Shown one piece after another: positions 53,957 to 63,073 of a stretch of DNA of 64,000 nucleotides (the stretch's first letter is position 1; every line of letters starts with the position of its first letter). The DNA comes from Puia dinghuensis (lineage in GTDB: Bacteria > Bacteroidota > Bacteroidia > Chitinophagales > Chitinophagaceae). The notes beneath the pieces were generated by a model that searched no databases, was not told where the DNA came from, and saw nothing but the letters and a program-made list of their open reading frames with translations. Location of the stretch: NCBI RefSeq assembly GCF_014642875.1, contig NZ_BMJC01000001.1, positions 353,335-417,334 on the forward strand. Reading direction: 5' to 3'. A program made the position numbers and the translations under genes.

Positions 53957-54655
53957 TCAGTTCAATTTGTTCTCCATGGCGGCAAAAAAGCTCTCGCTGT
54001 AACTAACGCCAATGGGTATCTCTTTATCGGCGATCTTGATCTTGCTTTTGCTGATGTGTTCGATCTTGCTGATGGGGACGATGTAAGAACGATGCGCGCG
54101 GATGAATTCCCTTGCCGGGAGTTTCTGCGCGATAGTTTTAAGGGTCATCAGCGTGAGGATGGATTTGCCGGGAAGGTAGATCTTAATATAATCGTCGAGG
54201 CCCTCGATGTACAGTATCTCCTTCAAGTTGATCTTTACCATCTGGTAATCCGACTTCACGAAGATATATCCTTCGTGCAGCTCCTGGCTGGTGAGGTAGT
54301 CGACGTACTCTTTTGATTTATAAACTGCCTTTAGGAAGCGATCGTATTCGATAGGTTTCAGGAGATAGTCGATGGCGTCGACATTGAATCCTTCCACGGC
54401 GTATTCGCTAAAGGCGGTGGTGAAGACGACGGCCGTATTTTTTTTGTTGATGATGCGGGAGAATTCGATGCCGTTGATATCGGGCATCTGGATGTCGAGG
54501 AAGAGGATGTCGACGGGCGATGCATCCATCAGCTTCTGTGCTTCGAAGGGGTCGGTGAAGACGCCTTTGAGGTCGAGGAAATATATCTTGGCGATGTATT
54601 TTTTCAGGACCTCGAGCGCCAGGGGCTCATCGTCGACGGCTATGCAGGTTAACAT
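53957..54655 (-). CDS. LytTR-family response regulator
   Basis: 232 aa. The receiver domain (about 1-118) has Asp8-Asp9, phosphoacceptor Asp54 (LFLDIQMPD) and Lys near 106 (LLKPIEYDRFLKA). A LytTR DNA-binding domain fills the second half (LKEILYIEGLDDYIKIYLPG, REFIRAHRSYIVPISKIEHI). It is paired with the sensor at 54655, whose stop overlaps its start by one base. The AlgR/LytR-like pair would regulate envelope or carbon-related genes; the target is unknown. Confidence 0.95.
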   Translation of the reverse strand: MLTCIAVDDEPLALEVLKKYIAKIYFLDLKGVFTDPFEAQKLMDASPVDILFLDIQMPDINGIEFSRIINKKNTAVVFTTAFSEYAVEGFNVDAIDYLLKPIEYDRFLKAVYKSKEYVDYLTSQELHEGYIFVKSDYQMVKINLKEILYIEGLDDYIKIYLPGKSILTLMTLKTIAQKLPAREFIRAHRSYIVPISKIEHISKSKIKIADKEIPIGVSYSESFFAAMENKLN

Positions 54656-55731
54656 TATACCGGAATTTTTAGTTTGACGGAAAAGTCGTGGGTCTTGTCA
54701 TCGATGTCGAGTGCGTAGCGGTCTTCATAGAAAAGATCGAGGCGGCGTTTGGTATTACTGATGCCGATGCCCGTATTGTCCGATACGCGCAGCATGGTGT
54801 TCGGATGCTTCTGGTTGCAGACGCTAAAATACAACGAATCCCGCTTTATTTCCAACAGGATGGTGATGGGAGAGCGTTCGCGTGTGCTGATGCCGTATTT
54901 GAAAGCGTTCTCCACGAAGGGTAGCAACAGCAGGGGCGCGATCTGTCTGCCCATTGGATCGCCGAGTACCGTGAAGTCGATGATAGTTTTGTCGGTGAGC
55001 CGCATTTTTTGCAACTCGATATAATGTGACGTAAACTGGATCTCTTTTTCCAGCGGGACAAGGTCGTTGCGAGCCTCCGTCAGCACGTAGCGCATGATGC
55101 TGGAGAGTTTCATTATTGCTGGCGCGGTTTGCTCAGACTGAGCGCTTGCCAATGCGTAAATGTTATTCAGGGTATTAAACAGAAAATGGGGATTTATCTG
55201 GGCCTTAAGGAAGGAAAGTTCGGCCTTTAGTTTTTCGTTGGCGATCTCCTTGGTGCGTTGCTCGGACCGGAGCCACTGATTGATGACCTTGACGCCCGTG
55301 CTGAAGACAAAGACCAGCAGGAAGAAGAGGATATTGCCGGCGCTGAGGATCGGTCTGTTGCGTGGGGGGCCGGGGGGCCGGTTGGGGGGTGGGGCAGCAT
55401 TGGGCTGGATGCTGCCGAAGAGGGTGTGGTAGATGCGGGGCATGAGGCCATAGAAGATCATCAGCCCCAGGATGATGATGGTGTATACAATGAACTTCTT
55501 ATTGTCGAACAACCGTGGGATGAAGAGGTACGTGTTGCAATAATAAAAGGCGATGATGAACAGGTTGTTGACGATGAAGAAATTTGTAAAGTAGCGTTCG
55601 GTGAAAAAGGAGACATCCATCTGGGCGGGACGCGGATAGAATATGAACGGCAGCATCAGGAAGCAGAGCCAGGCTGCGAGATGGATGACAATTTGAACGG
55701 TTAACTTCTTCACGCGGGTCCCTATTACCAT
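54655..55731 (-). CDS. Sensor histidine kinase, LytS/YehU type
   Basis: 358 aa. Four hydrophobic segments occupy about 10-150, with a Pro-rich loop (APPPNRPPGPPRNRP). The His_kinase domain (PF06580 type) starts near 178 with KAQINPHFLFNTLNN (His182), followed by an ATPase region with GIGISNTKRRLDLFY. The start codon at 55731 is the first ATG; a GTG at 55713 (VKKLTVQ) is possible. It phosphorylates the LytTR regulator encoded next. Inner membrane; signal unknown. Confidence 0.94.
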   Translation of the reverse strand: MVIGTRVKKLTVQIVIHLAAWLCFLMLPFIFYPRPAQMDVSFFTERYFTNFFIVNNLFIIAFYYCNTYLFIPRLFDNKKFIVYTIIILGLMIFYGLMPRIYHTLFGSIQPNAAPPPNRPPGPPRNRPILSAGNILFFLLVFVFSTGVKVINQWLRSEQRTKEIANEKLKAELSFLKAQINPHFLFNTLNNIYALASAQSEQTAPAIMKLSSIMRYVLTEARNDLVPLEKEIQFTSHYIELQKMRLTDKTIIDFTVLGDPMGRQIAPLLLLPFVENAFKYGISTRERSPITILLEIKRDSLYFSVCNQKHPNTMLRVSDNTGIGISNTKRRLDLFYEDRYALDIDDKTHDFSVKLKIPV

Positions 55732-55844
55732 TCAAATCTAGCAGGGAATCGTCTAAGCAGTGGAATTATTAGATGAATGGGGTAATTAGGTCGGTGAATG
55801 GACGATTAAATCAAGAGGCCGGGCTGATGCCCGGCCCCTCGAGG

Positions 55845-58763
55845 TTAGAAGCGGAATAAGAGCTTGCTGAACATCCGCATCCCGTTGAATCCCATTTGAA
55901 CGGCATCGAAGGCGCCGCCCGATTCGCTGTCGCCCCAGGAAGACTGGCGGGCTCCGGCGGTAACGGCCAGATCGGGATGGACGTTGAAGAGATTATCGAC
56001 ACCGGTGGTCCAGGTGCAATGCGGTGTCAGCTTCAGGGACACATAGACATCCGTGGTTATTTTCCCGTGGAAGACGAAGTTTTCCGGGATGACAGATTTT
56101 CCGTCGTCTGTGACTACATAGGGGTCCCAGCCATTACCCTGGTCGGAGATGCCGGCTCCGCCGGGTCCGCCCGAAGCGGCGCCGGGCAGGGATGCATAGC
56201 CGAAGCCTTGCGTGACGACCTTACCGAAGTAGGTGAGGTGGGAGCCTGCGGTAAACTTGCCTACGCCGTATTCGAGGGCTAGGGAGAATTTAGCCCTTGG
56301 AGCGGAAGCTTTGAGGAAGGCCTGCTCGCGGCTGCTGAAGAAAGCCTGTCTGTCGGCATAATTGCTGTCAAGCGCCGACGGGATATTGATCTTATCGATA
56401 TTGACATTCTGGATATTTCCCGCCAGCAGTGCACGCAGGCTTTGTTTGCCCCATCTTTTGGTATAATCGATGACGATGTCGAGGCCGGTATTGGTCGTGT
56501 TGACGGCGTTGACAAAAAAGTTGGCCGCATACAGCGGGGGATTGTTCGCCGCCAGTACGCTGGCCAGCGGACCGATGGCACTGCCGAAGTTGCCGGTGAT
56601 GACGATGCGGTTCTTCATTTTGATCCAATACCCATCAGTGGTGATGGTGAGGTTATGTACCGGCGTCCAGGCGAAGCCGAGGCTTCCGTTGACAGACTCT
56701 TCCTGTTTCAGGGCCGGGATGCCTACCGCCCTTGCGATGGAACTGTAGTTGGGCACGAGCTTGATATATTCCAGCGTGGGAACTCCGTTCACCTTGATGA
56801 TATTCGTGTTGGTATTGCTGAAATTGATCTGTTGCAGCGACGGCGCACGGAAGCCGGTGCTGATCGAACCACGTATGTTGAAGTTTTGCGTCAACTTGTA
56901 TCGGGTGGCGAATTTGTAAGTGGTGACCGAACCGAAATCCGAATAATGTTCGAAACGGACGGCACCATCTACCAGCCAGGCTTTTGTAAGATCGATGGCG
57001 ATGTCGCCGTAGACGCCGGTATTGGTGCGATGGGCAACGGTAGCATCACCCGGTGTAAAGCCCGGAAAACCTTCCGAGCCGGAGGCGGGTTTGCGGAGGG
57101 AGTCGGCGTTGCCGTCGCCGTATAAGTTGGGGTACAGCTTGTTGGCCACGTCGTAGCCATAGGAATCGGGTTCGCCGGCGTACAGTTTATAGTGCTCGTA
57201 GCGGAATTCAGCGCCAAAGGCGAGGGTCATGCCTTCGGCCACACCGGCGAACCGCTTGTTTATGTCGAGGTTGGCCGTGTTCTGCAGGAAGCTGAATCCG
57301 CCGTCGTTGAAGCGGGTCTTTACGGAAGAGGGAGGCAGACCGTTATCGAGGGCTGCGTTGAAGGTCTTGTTGCCGTAGTAGTGGAAGTCGTTGTAGCCGG
57401 TGACGTTGCTGATGTCCCAGTTCCAGCTGCTTTTTGTCGTCCCGCTGAATCCGGCTGCGATAGATTGGTCTGTGATATATACATCTTCCTGGGGGTTGTA
57501 GAAGACGTTGTTTGAATTTATGCTGCCGTCCGGGGCGCCGGCTACGTGCATGATGCCCGGTTCGTAGATGAGGCTGCCGTCGGGGTTGGTCGGGAATTTC
57601 TGGGGATTGGCGGAGAAGTTGCGGGTCCAGGCGTAGACGTTGGAATGTTTGTAATTCATGCCGCCGAAGGCATAGAATTTTGTTTGCGTCCCGGCGAATG
57701 GAATTTCCAGGTTGAACATGCCGCCGCCGGAGGTGACGGCGCCGTCGCCGCCAGCCCTTCTCCAGGTGTTGGTGCTAAGGGCGTTGGGATTGGTGGTCCA
57801 GTTGGTGTCCGGGTCCTGGCGGAAGGTCTTGCCCTGCGCCAGGAAATTACCGGCAATGTTGAGGAATCCGCCGCTTTTGCCGATGGGCAGGCCGTAATCG
57901 ACGGCGGTGGTGAAGGTGTTGCCATCCACCCAGCTGCCGGTATAATACTGGCTGGGATCGACGCTGTTCAGGGAGTTGTATTTATGGTCATAATAGCCGC
58001 TCCACCCCGTATTGACGGTGAGGTGGTGGACGTCTTTTTTCAGGACGATGTTGATGACACCGGCGATGGCGTCCGAACCATATTGGGCGGAGGCGCCATC
58101 CCGCAGGATCTCGATGTGGTCGATAGCGGCCTCGGGGATGGAATTGAGGTCGGTGCCGGAATTACCTCTTCCGCGGGTGCCTACCTCGTTGACGAAGGCG
58201 GAGAGGTGGCGGCGTTTGCCGTTGATGAGCACCAGGGTCTGGTCGAAGCCCAGGCCGCGGATGCTGGCGAAGTCGATGGCGTCGGAGCCGTCGCCACCAC
58301 TCTGTTTATTATAATTGAAGGAGGGCACGGTCATATTCAGCTGGGACATCAGGTCGGGTTTGGCCGTGGAAGAAGCGACATTGTTAACGTTAATGACATC
58401 GACAGGCACAGGCGACTCTGCTTTGCTGCGGGCGCTGCCGCGGGCGCCGACGAAGACCAGTTCGGTCATTTCGATGGAGGCCGGTTCGAGGGCGATCTGG
58501 AGGACGGACTGGTTGCCGGCGGCTATGACGATGGGTTTGTAGCCGACGCTGGTGATCTCGAGGGTCTGACCGGAGGCGGCCTGAATTTTAAAGACTCCTT
58601 CATTATCAGTGGAAGTACCTTTGCCACCTTTAATTTTAATCGAGACACCTGCCAATGGGGAGCCCGATCGTTGATCTGTTACTTTACCGGTGATGGTTTG
58701 TTGAGCGTAGAGCACATAGGAGGTAAGTACGAGGCAAAAGAGGGTCATGCATGACTTCATCAT
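55845..58763 (-). CDS. TonB-dependent receptor with carboxypeptidase-like N-terminus
   Basis: 972 aa. Signal peptide about 1-20, then an 80-residue carboxypeptidase-regulatory-like domain (ITGKVTDQRSGSPLAGVSIKI). A plug with SASVxYGSD-type motif (GASAQYGSDAIAGVINIVLK) and a TonB-dependent barrel to the C-terminus (FSKLLFRF) follow. Substrate is likely a metal chelate, vitamin or glycan; there is no SusD partner, so it is not a Sus pair. It lies upstream of the LytS/LytTR pair on the same strand (113 nt), which may be its regulator or may be coincidental. A 13-bp perfect inverted repeat lies about 48 nt upstream of the start. Confidence 0.93.
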   Translation of the reverse strand: MMKSCMTLFCLVLTSYVLYAQQTITGKVTDQRSGSPLAGVSIKIKGGKGTSTDNEGVFKIQAASGQTLEITSVGYKPIVIAAGNQSVLQIALEPASIEMTELVFVGARGSARSKAESPVPVDVINVNNVASSTAKPDLMSQLNMTVPSFNYNKQSGGDGSDAIDFASIRGLGFDQTLVLINGKRRHLSAFVNEVGTRGRGNSGTDLNSIPEAAIDHIEILRDGASAQYGSDAIAGVINIVLKKDVHHLTVNTGWSGYYDHKYNSLNSVDPSQYYTGSWVDGNTFTTAVDYGLPIGKSGGFLNIAGNFLAQGKTFRQDPDTNWTTNPNALSTNTWRRAGGDGAVTSGGGMFNLEIPFAGTQTKFYAFGGMNYKHSNVYAWTRNFSANPQKFPTNPDGSLIYEPGIMHVAGAPDGSINSNNVFYNPQEDVYITDQSIAAGFSGTTKSSWNWDISNVTGYNDFHYYGNKTFNAALDNGLPPSSVKTRFNDGGFSFLQNTANLDINKRFAGVAEGMTLAFGAEFRYEHYKLYAGEPDSYGYDVANKLYPNLYGDGNADSLRKPASGSEGFPGFTPGDATVAHRTNTGVYGDIAIDLTKAWLVDGAVRFEHYSDFGSVTTYKFATRYKLTQNFNIRGSISTGFRAPSLQQINFSNTNTNIIKVNGVPTLEYIKLVPNYSSIARAVGIPALKQEESVNGSLGFAWTPVHNLTITTDGYWIKMKNRIVITGNFGSAIGPLASVLAANNPPLYAANFFVNAVNTTNTGLDIVIDYTKRWGKQSLRALLAGNIQNVNIDKINIPSALDSNYADRQAFFSSREQAFLKASAPRAKFSLALEYGVGKFTAGSHLTYFGKVVTQGFGYASLPGAASGGPGGAGISDQGNGWDPYVVTDDGKSVIPENFVFHGKITTDVYVSLKLTPHCTWTTGVDNLFNVHPDLAVTAGARQSSWGDSESGGAFDAVQMGFNGMRMFSKLLFRF

Positions 58764-58810
58764 ATATATTAGCTTTGGTATATAATGAATTTAGCTAAAA
58801 AATGCCATTT

Positions 58811-58841
58811 AATTTACACTTTGTATTACAAAGTGTAAATT
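58811..58841. promoter_or_regulatory. Perfect 13-bp inverted repeat upstream of the TonB receptor
   Basis: AATTTACACTTTG (58811-58823) and its exact reverse complement (58829-58841) flank TATTA. It lies 48-78 nt before the receptor start at 58763, in the promoter region. An operator for a dimeric regulator is the likeliest reading; the hairpin has no T-tract of its own that would make it a terminator. Confidence 0.55.
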
Positions 58842-58973
58842 ATTTTCTTTTTTAATATAACTGCGCGCAGACAGCAGGGACCTGTCCAGGCAGGCGGGCA
58901 TAGCTGGAAGCGCCATGGAACCGGGAGGCGCTGCGGGGTCGCTAAGGATGGGAGATCGATGGGTGGAGAGGTC

Positions 58974-59789
58974 TCAATATTGCTCCTGCTCGTTGGGGAA
59001 ATCGCTTGATTTTACATCGTGGATATATTGGCGGATCGCTTCGGAGATCTCCTCGTGGAGGCGCAGATAGCGACGGAGGAAGCGGGGTTGGAATTCGGTG
59101 TTGATGCCCAGCAGATCGTGCATCACCAGCACCTGGCCATCGCAATACCGGCCGGCGCCGATACCGATGATGGGGATCTGGAGGGTTTGGGCGACGATTT
59201 TGGCCAGATTGGCGGGGATCTTTTCCAGGACGATGGCGGAGCAACCGGCTTCTTCGAGCAGGACGGCGTCGCGTTTTAGCTTCTCGGCTTCTGCTTCTTC
59301 GCGGGCGCGGACGGTATATGTTCCGAATTTATAAATAGATTGCGGGGTAAGGCCAAGGTGACCGATGACCGGGATGCCGGCGGCCAGGATGCGTTTGACG
59401 GATTCGAGTATCTCTTCGCCGCCCTCGCATTTGATAGCGTGAGCGCCTGTTTCTTTCATGATGCGGATGGCGGAGGCGAGGGCTTCCTTTGAGTTGGACT
59501 GGTAGGAGCCAAAGGGCAGGTCGACGACGACCAGGGCCCGGTTGACGCCCCGGACGACAGAGGAAGCGTGATAGATCATCTGGTCGAGAGTGATAGGGAG
59601 GGTCGTTTCATGACCGGCCATGACATTGGAGGCAGAGTCGCCGACGAGGATGACGTCGATGCCTGCCGCGTCGAAGATGCGGGCGAAGGAATAATCGTAG
59701 GCGGTGATCATGGAAATCTTTTCTCCCGCTGCCTTCATCCGTTGTAAAGTATGGGTCGTTACTTTTTTTATCTCAGTATGCACTGACAT
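58974..59789 (-). CDS. panB: 3-methyl-2-oxobutanoate hydroxymethyltransferase
   Basis: 271 aa, normal family length. Active-site elements are [40 protein letters not shown] (metal Asp), [19 protein letters not shown] and the [20 protein letters not shown] box. It adds a formaldehyde unit from methylenetetrahydrofolate to 2-oxoisovalerate, the first committed step of pantothenate and so of CoA synthesis. PanC and PanD are not adjacent. A stretch of about 210 nt separates it from the receptor gene. Cytosolic. Confidence 0.96.
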   Translation of the reverse strand: MSVHTEIKKVTTHTLQRMKAAGEKISMITAYDYSFARIFDAAGIDVILVGDSASNVMAGHETTLPITLDQMIYHASSVVRGVNRALVVVDLPFGSYQSNSKEALASAIRIMKETGAHAIKCEGGEEILESVKRILAAGIPVIGHLGLTPQSIYKFGTYTVRAREEAEAEKLKRDAVLLEEAGCSAIVLEKIPANLAKIVAQTLQIPIIGIGAGRYCDGQVLVMHDLLGINTEFQPRFLRRYLRLHEEISEAIRQYIHDVKSSDFPNEQEQY

Positions 59790-59824
59790 GGCTGAATTTT
59801 GCCGTCCAAGTTAGGCGCATTTTT

Positions 59825-60733
59825 TCACACTTCGACGCCTTTTCTTTTGAGGTCGGCATAGAGGTGTTGGACGAGCCCGTCGGCGAGTCCTATTTTGGGG
59901 ACATAGATCTCTTCGGCGCCGGCCCAGCGCATCGCGTTGATATAGATGAGCAGGGCGGGGACGATGACATCGGCGCGGTCTTCCCGCAGCTTGTAGAGCC
60001 GCATCCGGTCTTCCAGGTTAAAACTGCTGAATTCCTTGTGATAATCCTTGAGCAGTTCGATATGGAGGGATTTGCCCTCTTTTCGTTTGGAGATGGAGAA
60101 GATCTTGTTGATATTACCGCCCGAGCCGATGGCGACGACCCTATCAGTATAGTTACGGGTCTCGCGGCGGATATAGTCCTTCATGCCGTCCCATTGGGCG
60201 ACCGTTACCTGGTTTTTAAGCAGGCGGATGGTGCCAATATTAAAAGAGGAGGAAAAGAGCAGGGTATTGCCGGCAAAGAAGGTGAGTTCGGTGCTGCCGC
60301 CGCCTACGTCGATGTACAGATAGGCGTGTTCTTTGTCCAGGTTTTCGGCGATGTGGTTCTCGTAGATGAGGGTAGCTTCGTAGCCGCCGCTGATGACTTC
60401 GATCTCGATGCCGGTTTCTTCCTTTACCCGCCGGATGATCTCTTTGGCGTTGGTAGCGTCGCGCATGGCGGAGGTGGCGGCGGCCTTCGTGTAGTCTACT
60501 TCGTAAGCCTCGAGCAGGTGTTTGTATGCTTTCAGGGTGTGAAGCAACATGTCTACCTTTTCGGAGGAGATTTCTTTTTGCTCGTGATCGAACACATCGA
60601 ACCCCAGCCGGAGAGGTACGCGTACGAGGTTGATCTTGTTGAACTCAGGTTTCCCGAAATTGTCGGTCACATCGGAGATAAGCAGCCGTGCCGCATTACT
60701 TCCTATATCAATGGCTGCGAGACGAAGTTTCAT
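59825..60733 (-). CDS. Ppx/GppA-family exopolyphosphatase
   Basis: 302 aa, the short form without an HD domain. The N-terminus has the ASKHA signature AAIDIGSNAARLLISD, and LYIDVGGGSTELTFFAG carries the second phosphate-binding motif. It hydrolyses polyphosphate ends or guanosine pentaphosphate. It lies 10 nt after the ppk1 gene on the same strand, so synthesis and breakdown of polyphosphate are cotranscribed. Cytosolic. Confidence 0.93.
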   Translation of the reverse strand: MKLRLAAIDIGSNAARLLISDVTDNFGKPEFNKINLVRVPLRLGFDVFDHEQKEISSEKVDMLLHTLKAYKHLLEAYEVDYTKAAATSAMRDATNAKEIIRRVKEETGIEIEVISGGYEATLIYENHIAENLDKEHAYLYIDVGGGSTELTFFAGNTLLFSSSFNIGTIRLLKNQVTVAQWDGMKDYIRRETRNYTDRVVAIGSGGNINKIFSISKRKEGKSLHIELLKDYHKEFSSFNLEDRMRLYKLREDRADVIVPALLIYINAMRWAGAEEIYVPKIGLADGLVQHLYADLKRKGVEV

Positions 60734-60743
60734 TTAGTGGTTT

Positions 60744-62897
60744 CTATTCCGTTGCTGCCGCGGGTTCGGGGGTGACTACGGCCCCTTCCTCCGCAAACGT
60801 AGCTTTTTGGTACAAATAATTATAGATCTCGATCTGGCTTCTGACCCTTGTTTCGGTGTGGTCGCGTTTGTATTTATTCAACAGCTCGTTATCCAGCCAG
60901 CGTGCTTTTACGTTGTCCGACAACTGGATGTTGAGGATATCTTTCAGCTCTTGCGCAATCCCTTCATCGAGGACGGGGCAGGTTGCTTCCACCCGGTGAT
61001 CGAGGTTGCGGACCATCCAGTCGGCCGAAGATATGTAAGTTTTTTCGTTTCCGCCGTTGTGGAAGATAAAGACGCGGGCGTGTTCGAGGTATTCGTCGAT
61101 GATGCTGATGGCTTTCACCGGGATGAGGAATTTGCTGTTCTCGGAGAACATGCAGAAGATGCCGCGGATGATGAGCTGGATCTTTACACCGGCTTTTGCC
61201 GCCTCGGATAATTTTTCGATGAGGTCTTCGTCGGACAGCGAGTTCATCTTGAGGGTGATGGCCGCGGGCTTCTTTTCCCGGGCCAGTTTCGTTTCCCGGG
61301 CGATCATGCGCACGAGCTCACGTCGCAGGTTGGTGGGACATGGGATCAGGGTCTTGCAGGCTTTCAGCGGGGCGGTGCCTTCTTTATAGTTCTCAAGATA
61401 GTTGAAGATGCGGTTGACGTCGGCCATGACATGCCGGTCGGAGGTGAGCAGGCAGTGGTCACCGTATACCCTGGCCGTCTTTTCATTCAGATTGCCGGTG
61501 CTGACGAAGCCGTAGTGGATGGTGAAGTTGTTGATCCTTTTCTTGATGAGGCAGATCTTCGCGTGCACTTTCACGTTGGGGATGCCGATGAGAACCTTTA
61601 CCCCTTCGTCCTCAAGCCGCTCTTTCCATTCCAGGTTGGCTTCCTCGTCGAACCGGGCGCGCAGCTCGAGCATCACCGTGACGTGCTTGCCGTTGCGGAC
61701 GGCATTGACGAGGGCGTTGATGATCTTGGAGTTGGAAGCCAGGCGGTAGCCGGTGATCTTTATCGTAGTGACATTGGGATCGATGGCGGCTTCCCGCAGC
61801 ATGTCGATCAGGGGGTTGAAGGAATGATAGGGGAAATGCAACATCACATCCTGTTCGAGCACTACGTCGGTAACCCGGGGCGTCGTTTGCAGAAGGGGAT
61901 GGGTGAAGGATTTCTTGCGTTGCCCCTGTTTGGGAAAAACATCGGGAAAATCCATAAAATGCCGGAAATTGTGGATGCGTCCGCCGGGGATGAGATTGCC
62001 GCTCTTTTTGGAGAGGTTGAGGCGTTTGAGCAGATAGTCCAGCAGGCCTTTATCCATTTGCTCGTCGTAAACGAAGCGCACCGGTTTGCCCTTGCGCCGG
62101 TTTTTCAGCCCTTTCTCAATCTTCTGGATCAGCGTGGTAGATACGTCGTTGTCGAGGTCGATCTCCGCGTCGCGGGTGACCTTGAAGACCCAGGAGTCGT
62201 AGGTGTCATAGCCGAAGTAGGCGAAGATGTTGCGCAGATTGAAGCGGATGATGTCCTCCAGCAAAATGATATGGTGTTCGTCGGAACTCGGTGTCGGCAG
62301 GATGACGAAGCGACCCAGTACGCGGCTGGGAATCTCGATAATTGCATATTTTCGCTTCATGCTGCTGTCCCGGCGGGAGAGCACGACACCGAGATAGAGG
62401 GATTTATCCCGCAGGAAGGGGAAGGTCGGGATGCTTTCGATCATCAGCGGGATCGTATTGGTGCGGACCTCCTCTTCAAAATAATTGTGTATGAATTGCG
62501 CCTGAGCGGGGTCGGCTTCCTTTTCCGTCACCAGGTAGATCTTCTCGCTCTCCATTTCCGTACGGATGCCGTCCCAGATGGCGTCGAATTCGTCGCCCTG
62601 CTTCAGGACGGCGGCCTGGATCTCATTGAGGATCTTTTCGGGTGAGGCTTCGAGGTGCATGTTGAGCCGCGATTTTCTGCCACTGTATTCGATCATGCGG
62701 CGCAGCGTGGCAACGCGGACCCGGAAGAACTCGTCCATGTTGTTGGAAAATATGCCGAGGAAACGTATGCGTTCGCGCAGGGGTACGGTGGGATCGGCGG
62801 CTTCCTGCAGAACCCGCCCGTTAAACGAAAGCCAACTGATGTCGCGTGGGATGGTTTTTCTTCTCATTGAATCATTTGTTACATTCATATCTCCCAT
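60744..62897 (-). CDS. ppk1: Polyphosphate kinase 1
   Basis: 717 aa from the ATG at 62897; a second ATG at 62888 is preceded by GGGAG and may be the true start. The frame extends to a TTG at 62906. The four PPK1 domains are visible: DISWLSFNGRVLQEAADPTV at the N-terminus, the head domain with RNNMDEFF-like FSNNMDEFFRVRVATLRRM, and the C1/C2 domains with the active-site VHAKICLIKKR (phospho-His) and YGFVSTGNLNEKTARVYGDH. It makes polyphosphate from ATP. Cotranscribed with the Ppx gene. Confidence 0.96.
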   Translation of the reverse strand: MGDMNVTNDSMRRKTIPRDISWLSFNGRVLQEAADPTVPLRERIRFLGIFSNNMDEFFRVRVATLRRMIEYSGRKSRLNMHLEASPEKILNEIQAAVLKQGDEFDAIWDGIRTEMESEKIYLVTEKEADPAQAQFIHNYFEEEVRTNTIPLMIESIPTFPFLRDKSLYLGVVLSRRDSSMKRKYAIIEIPSRVLGRFVILPTPSSDEHHIILLEDIIRFNLRNIFAYFGYDTYDSWVFKVTRDAEIDLDNDVSTTLIQKIEKGLKNRRKGKPVRFVYDEQMDKGLLDYLLKRLNLSKKSGNLIPGGRIHNFRHFMDFPDVFPKQGQRKKSFTHPLLQTTPRVTDVVLEQDVMLHFPYHSFNPLIDMLREAAIDPNVTTIKITGYRLASNSKIINALVNAVRNGKHVTVMLELRARFDEEANLEWKERLEDEGVKVLIGIPNVKVHAKICLIKKRINNFTIHYGFVSTGNLNEKTARVYGDHCLLTSDRHVMADVNRIFNYLENYKEGTAPLKACKTLIPCPTNLRRELVRMIARETKLAREKKPAAITLKMNSLSDEDLIEKLSEAAKAGVKIQLIIRGIFCMFSENSKFLIPVKAISIIDEYLEHARVFIFHNGGNEKTYISSADWMVRNLDHRVEATCPVLDEGIAQELKDILNIQLSDNVKARWLDNELLNKYKRDHTETRVRSQIEIYNYLYQKATFAEEGAVVTPEPAAATE

Positions 62898-63051
62898 TTT
62901 GCGCAATGTAACCAGGCAAACGGGAACAGAAAATTAAGGAATTATTAATTAAGATAGGGTATCGAGGTCCAGGAGAAACATTATTTGTGACCGCAGGTCA
63001 CCAAAGACGGGATTTTGGTCAAAGGAATTCGGAGCGTCGGGGTAAACTAAA

Positions 63052-63059
63052 TAGGTTTG
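63052..63059 (+). promoter_or_regulatory. -7 element for the PQQ dehydrogenase gene
   Basis: TAGGTTTG matches TAnnTTTG. It lies 14 nt before the ATG at 63074, so the leader would be about 8 nt. No good -33 match. Confidence 0.45.
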
Positions 63060-63073
63060 AAAAAAAATATTTT

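Noticed and set aside
57546-58754. 402-codon open frame opposite the TonB receptor at 55845-58763
   Set aside because: Shadow of a recognised gene; the translation is repetitive Gly/Val/Asp without domain features.
61431-62645. 404-codon open frame opposite ppk1
   Set aside because: The ppk1 gene carries all family motifs on the other strand; the opposite frame has none.
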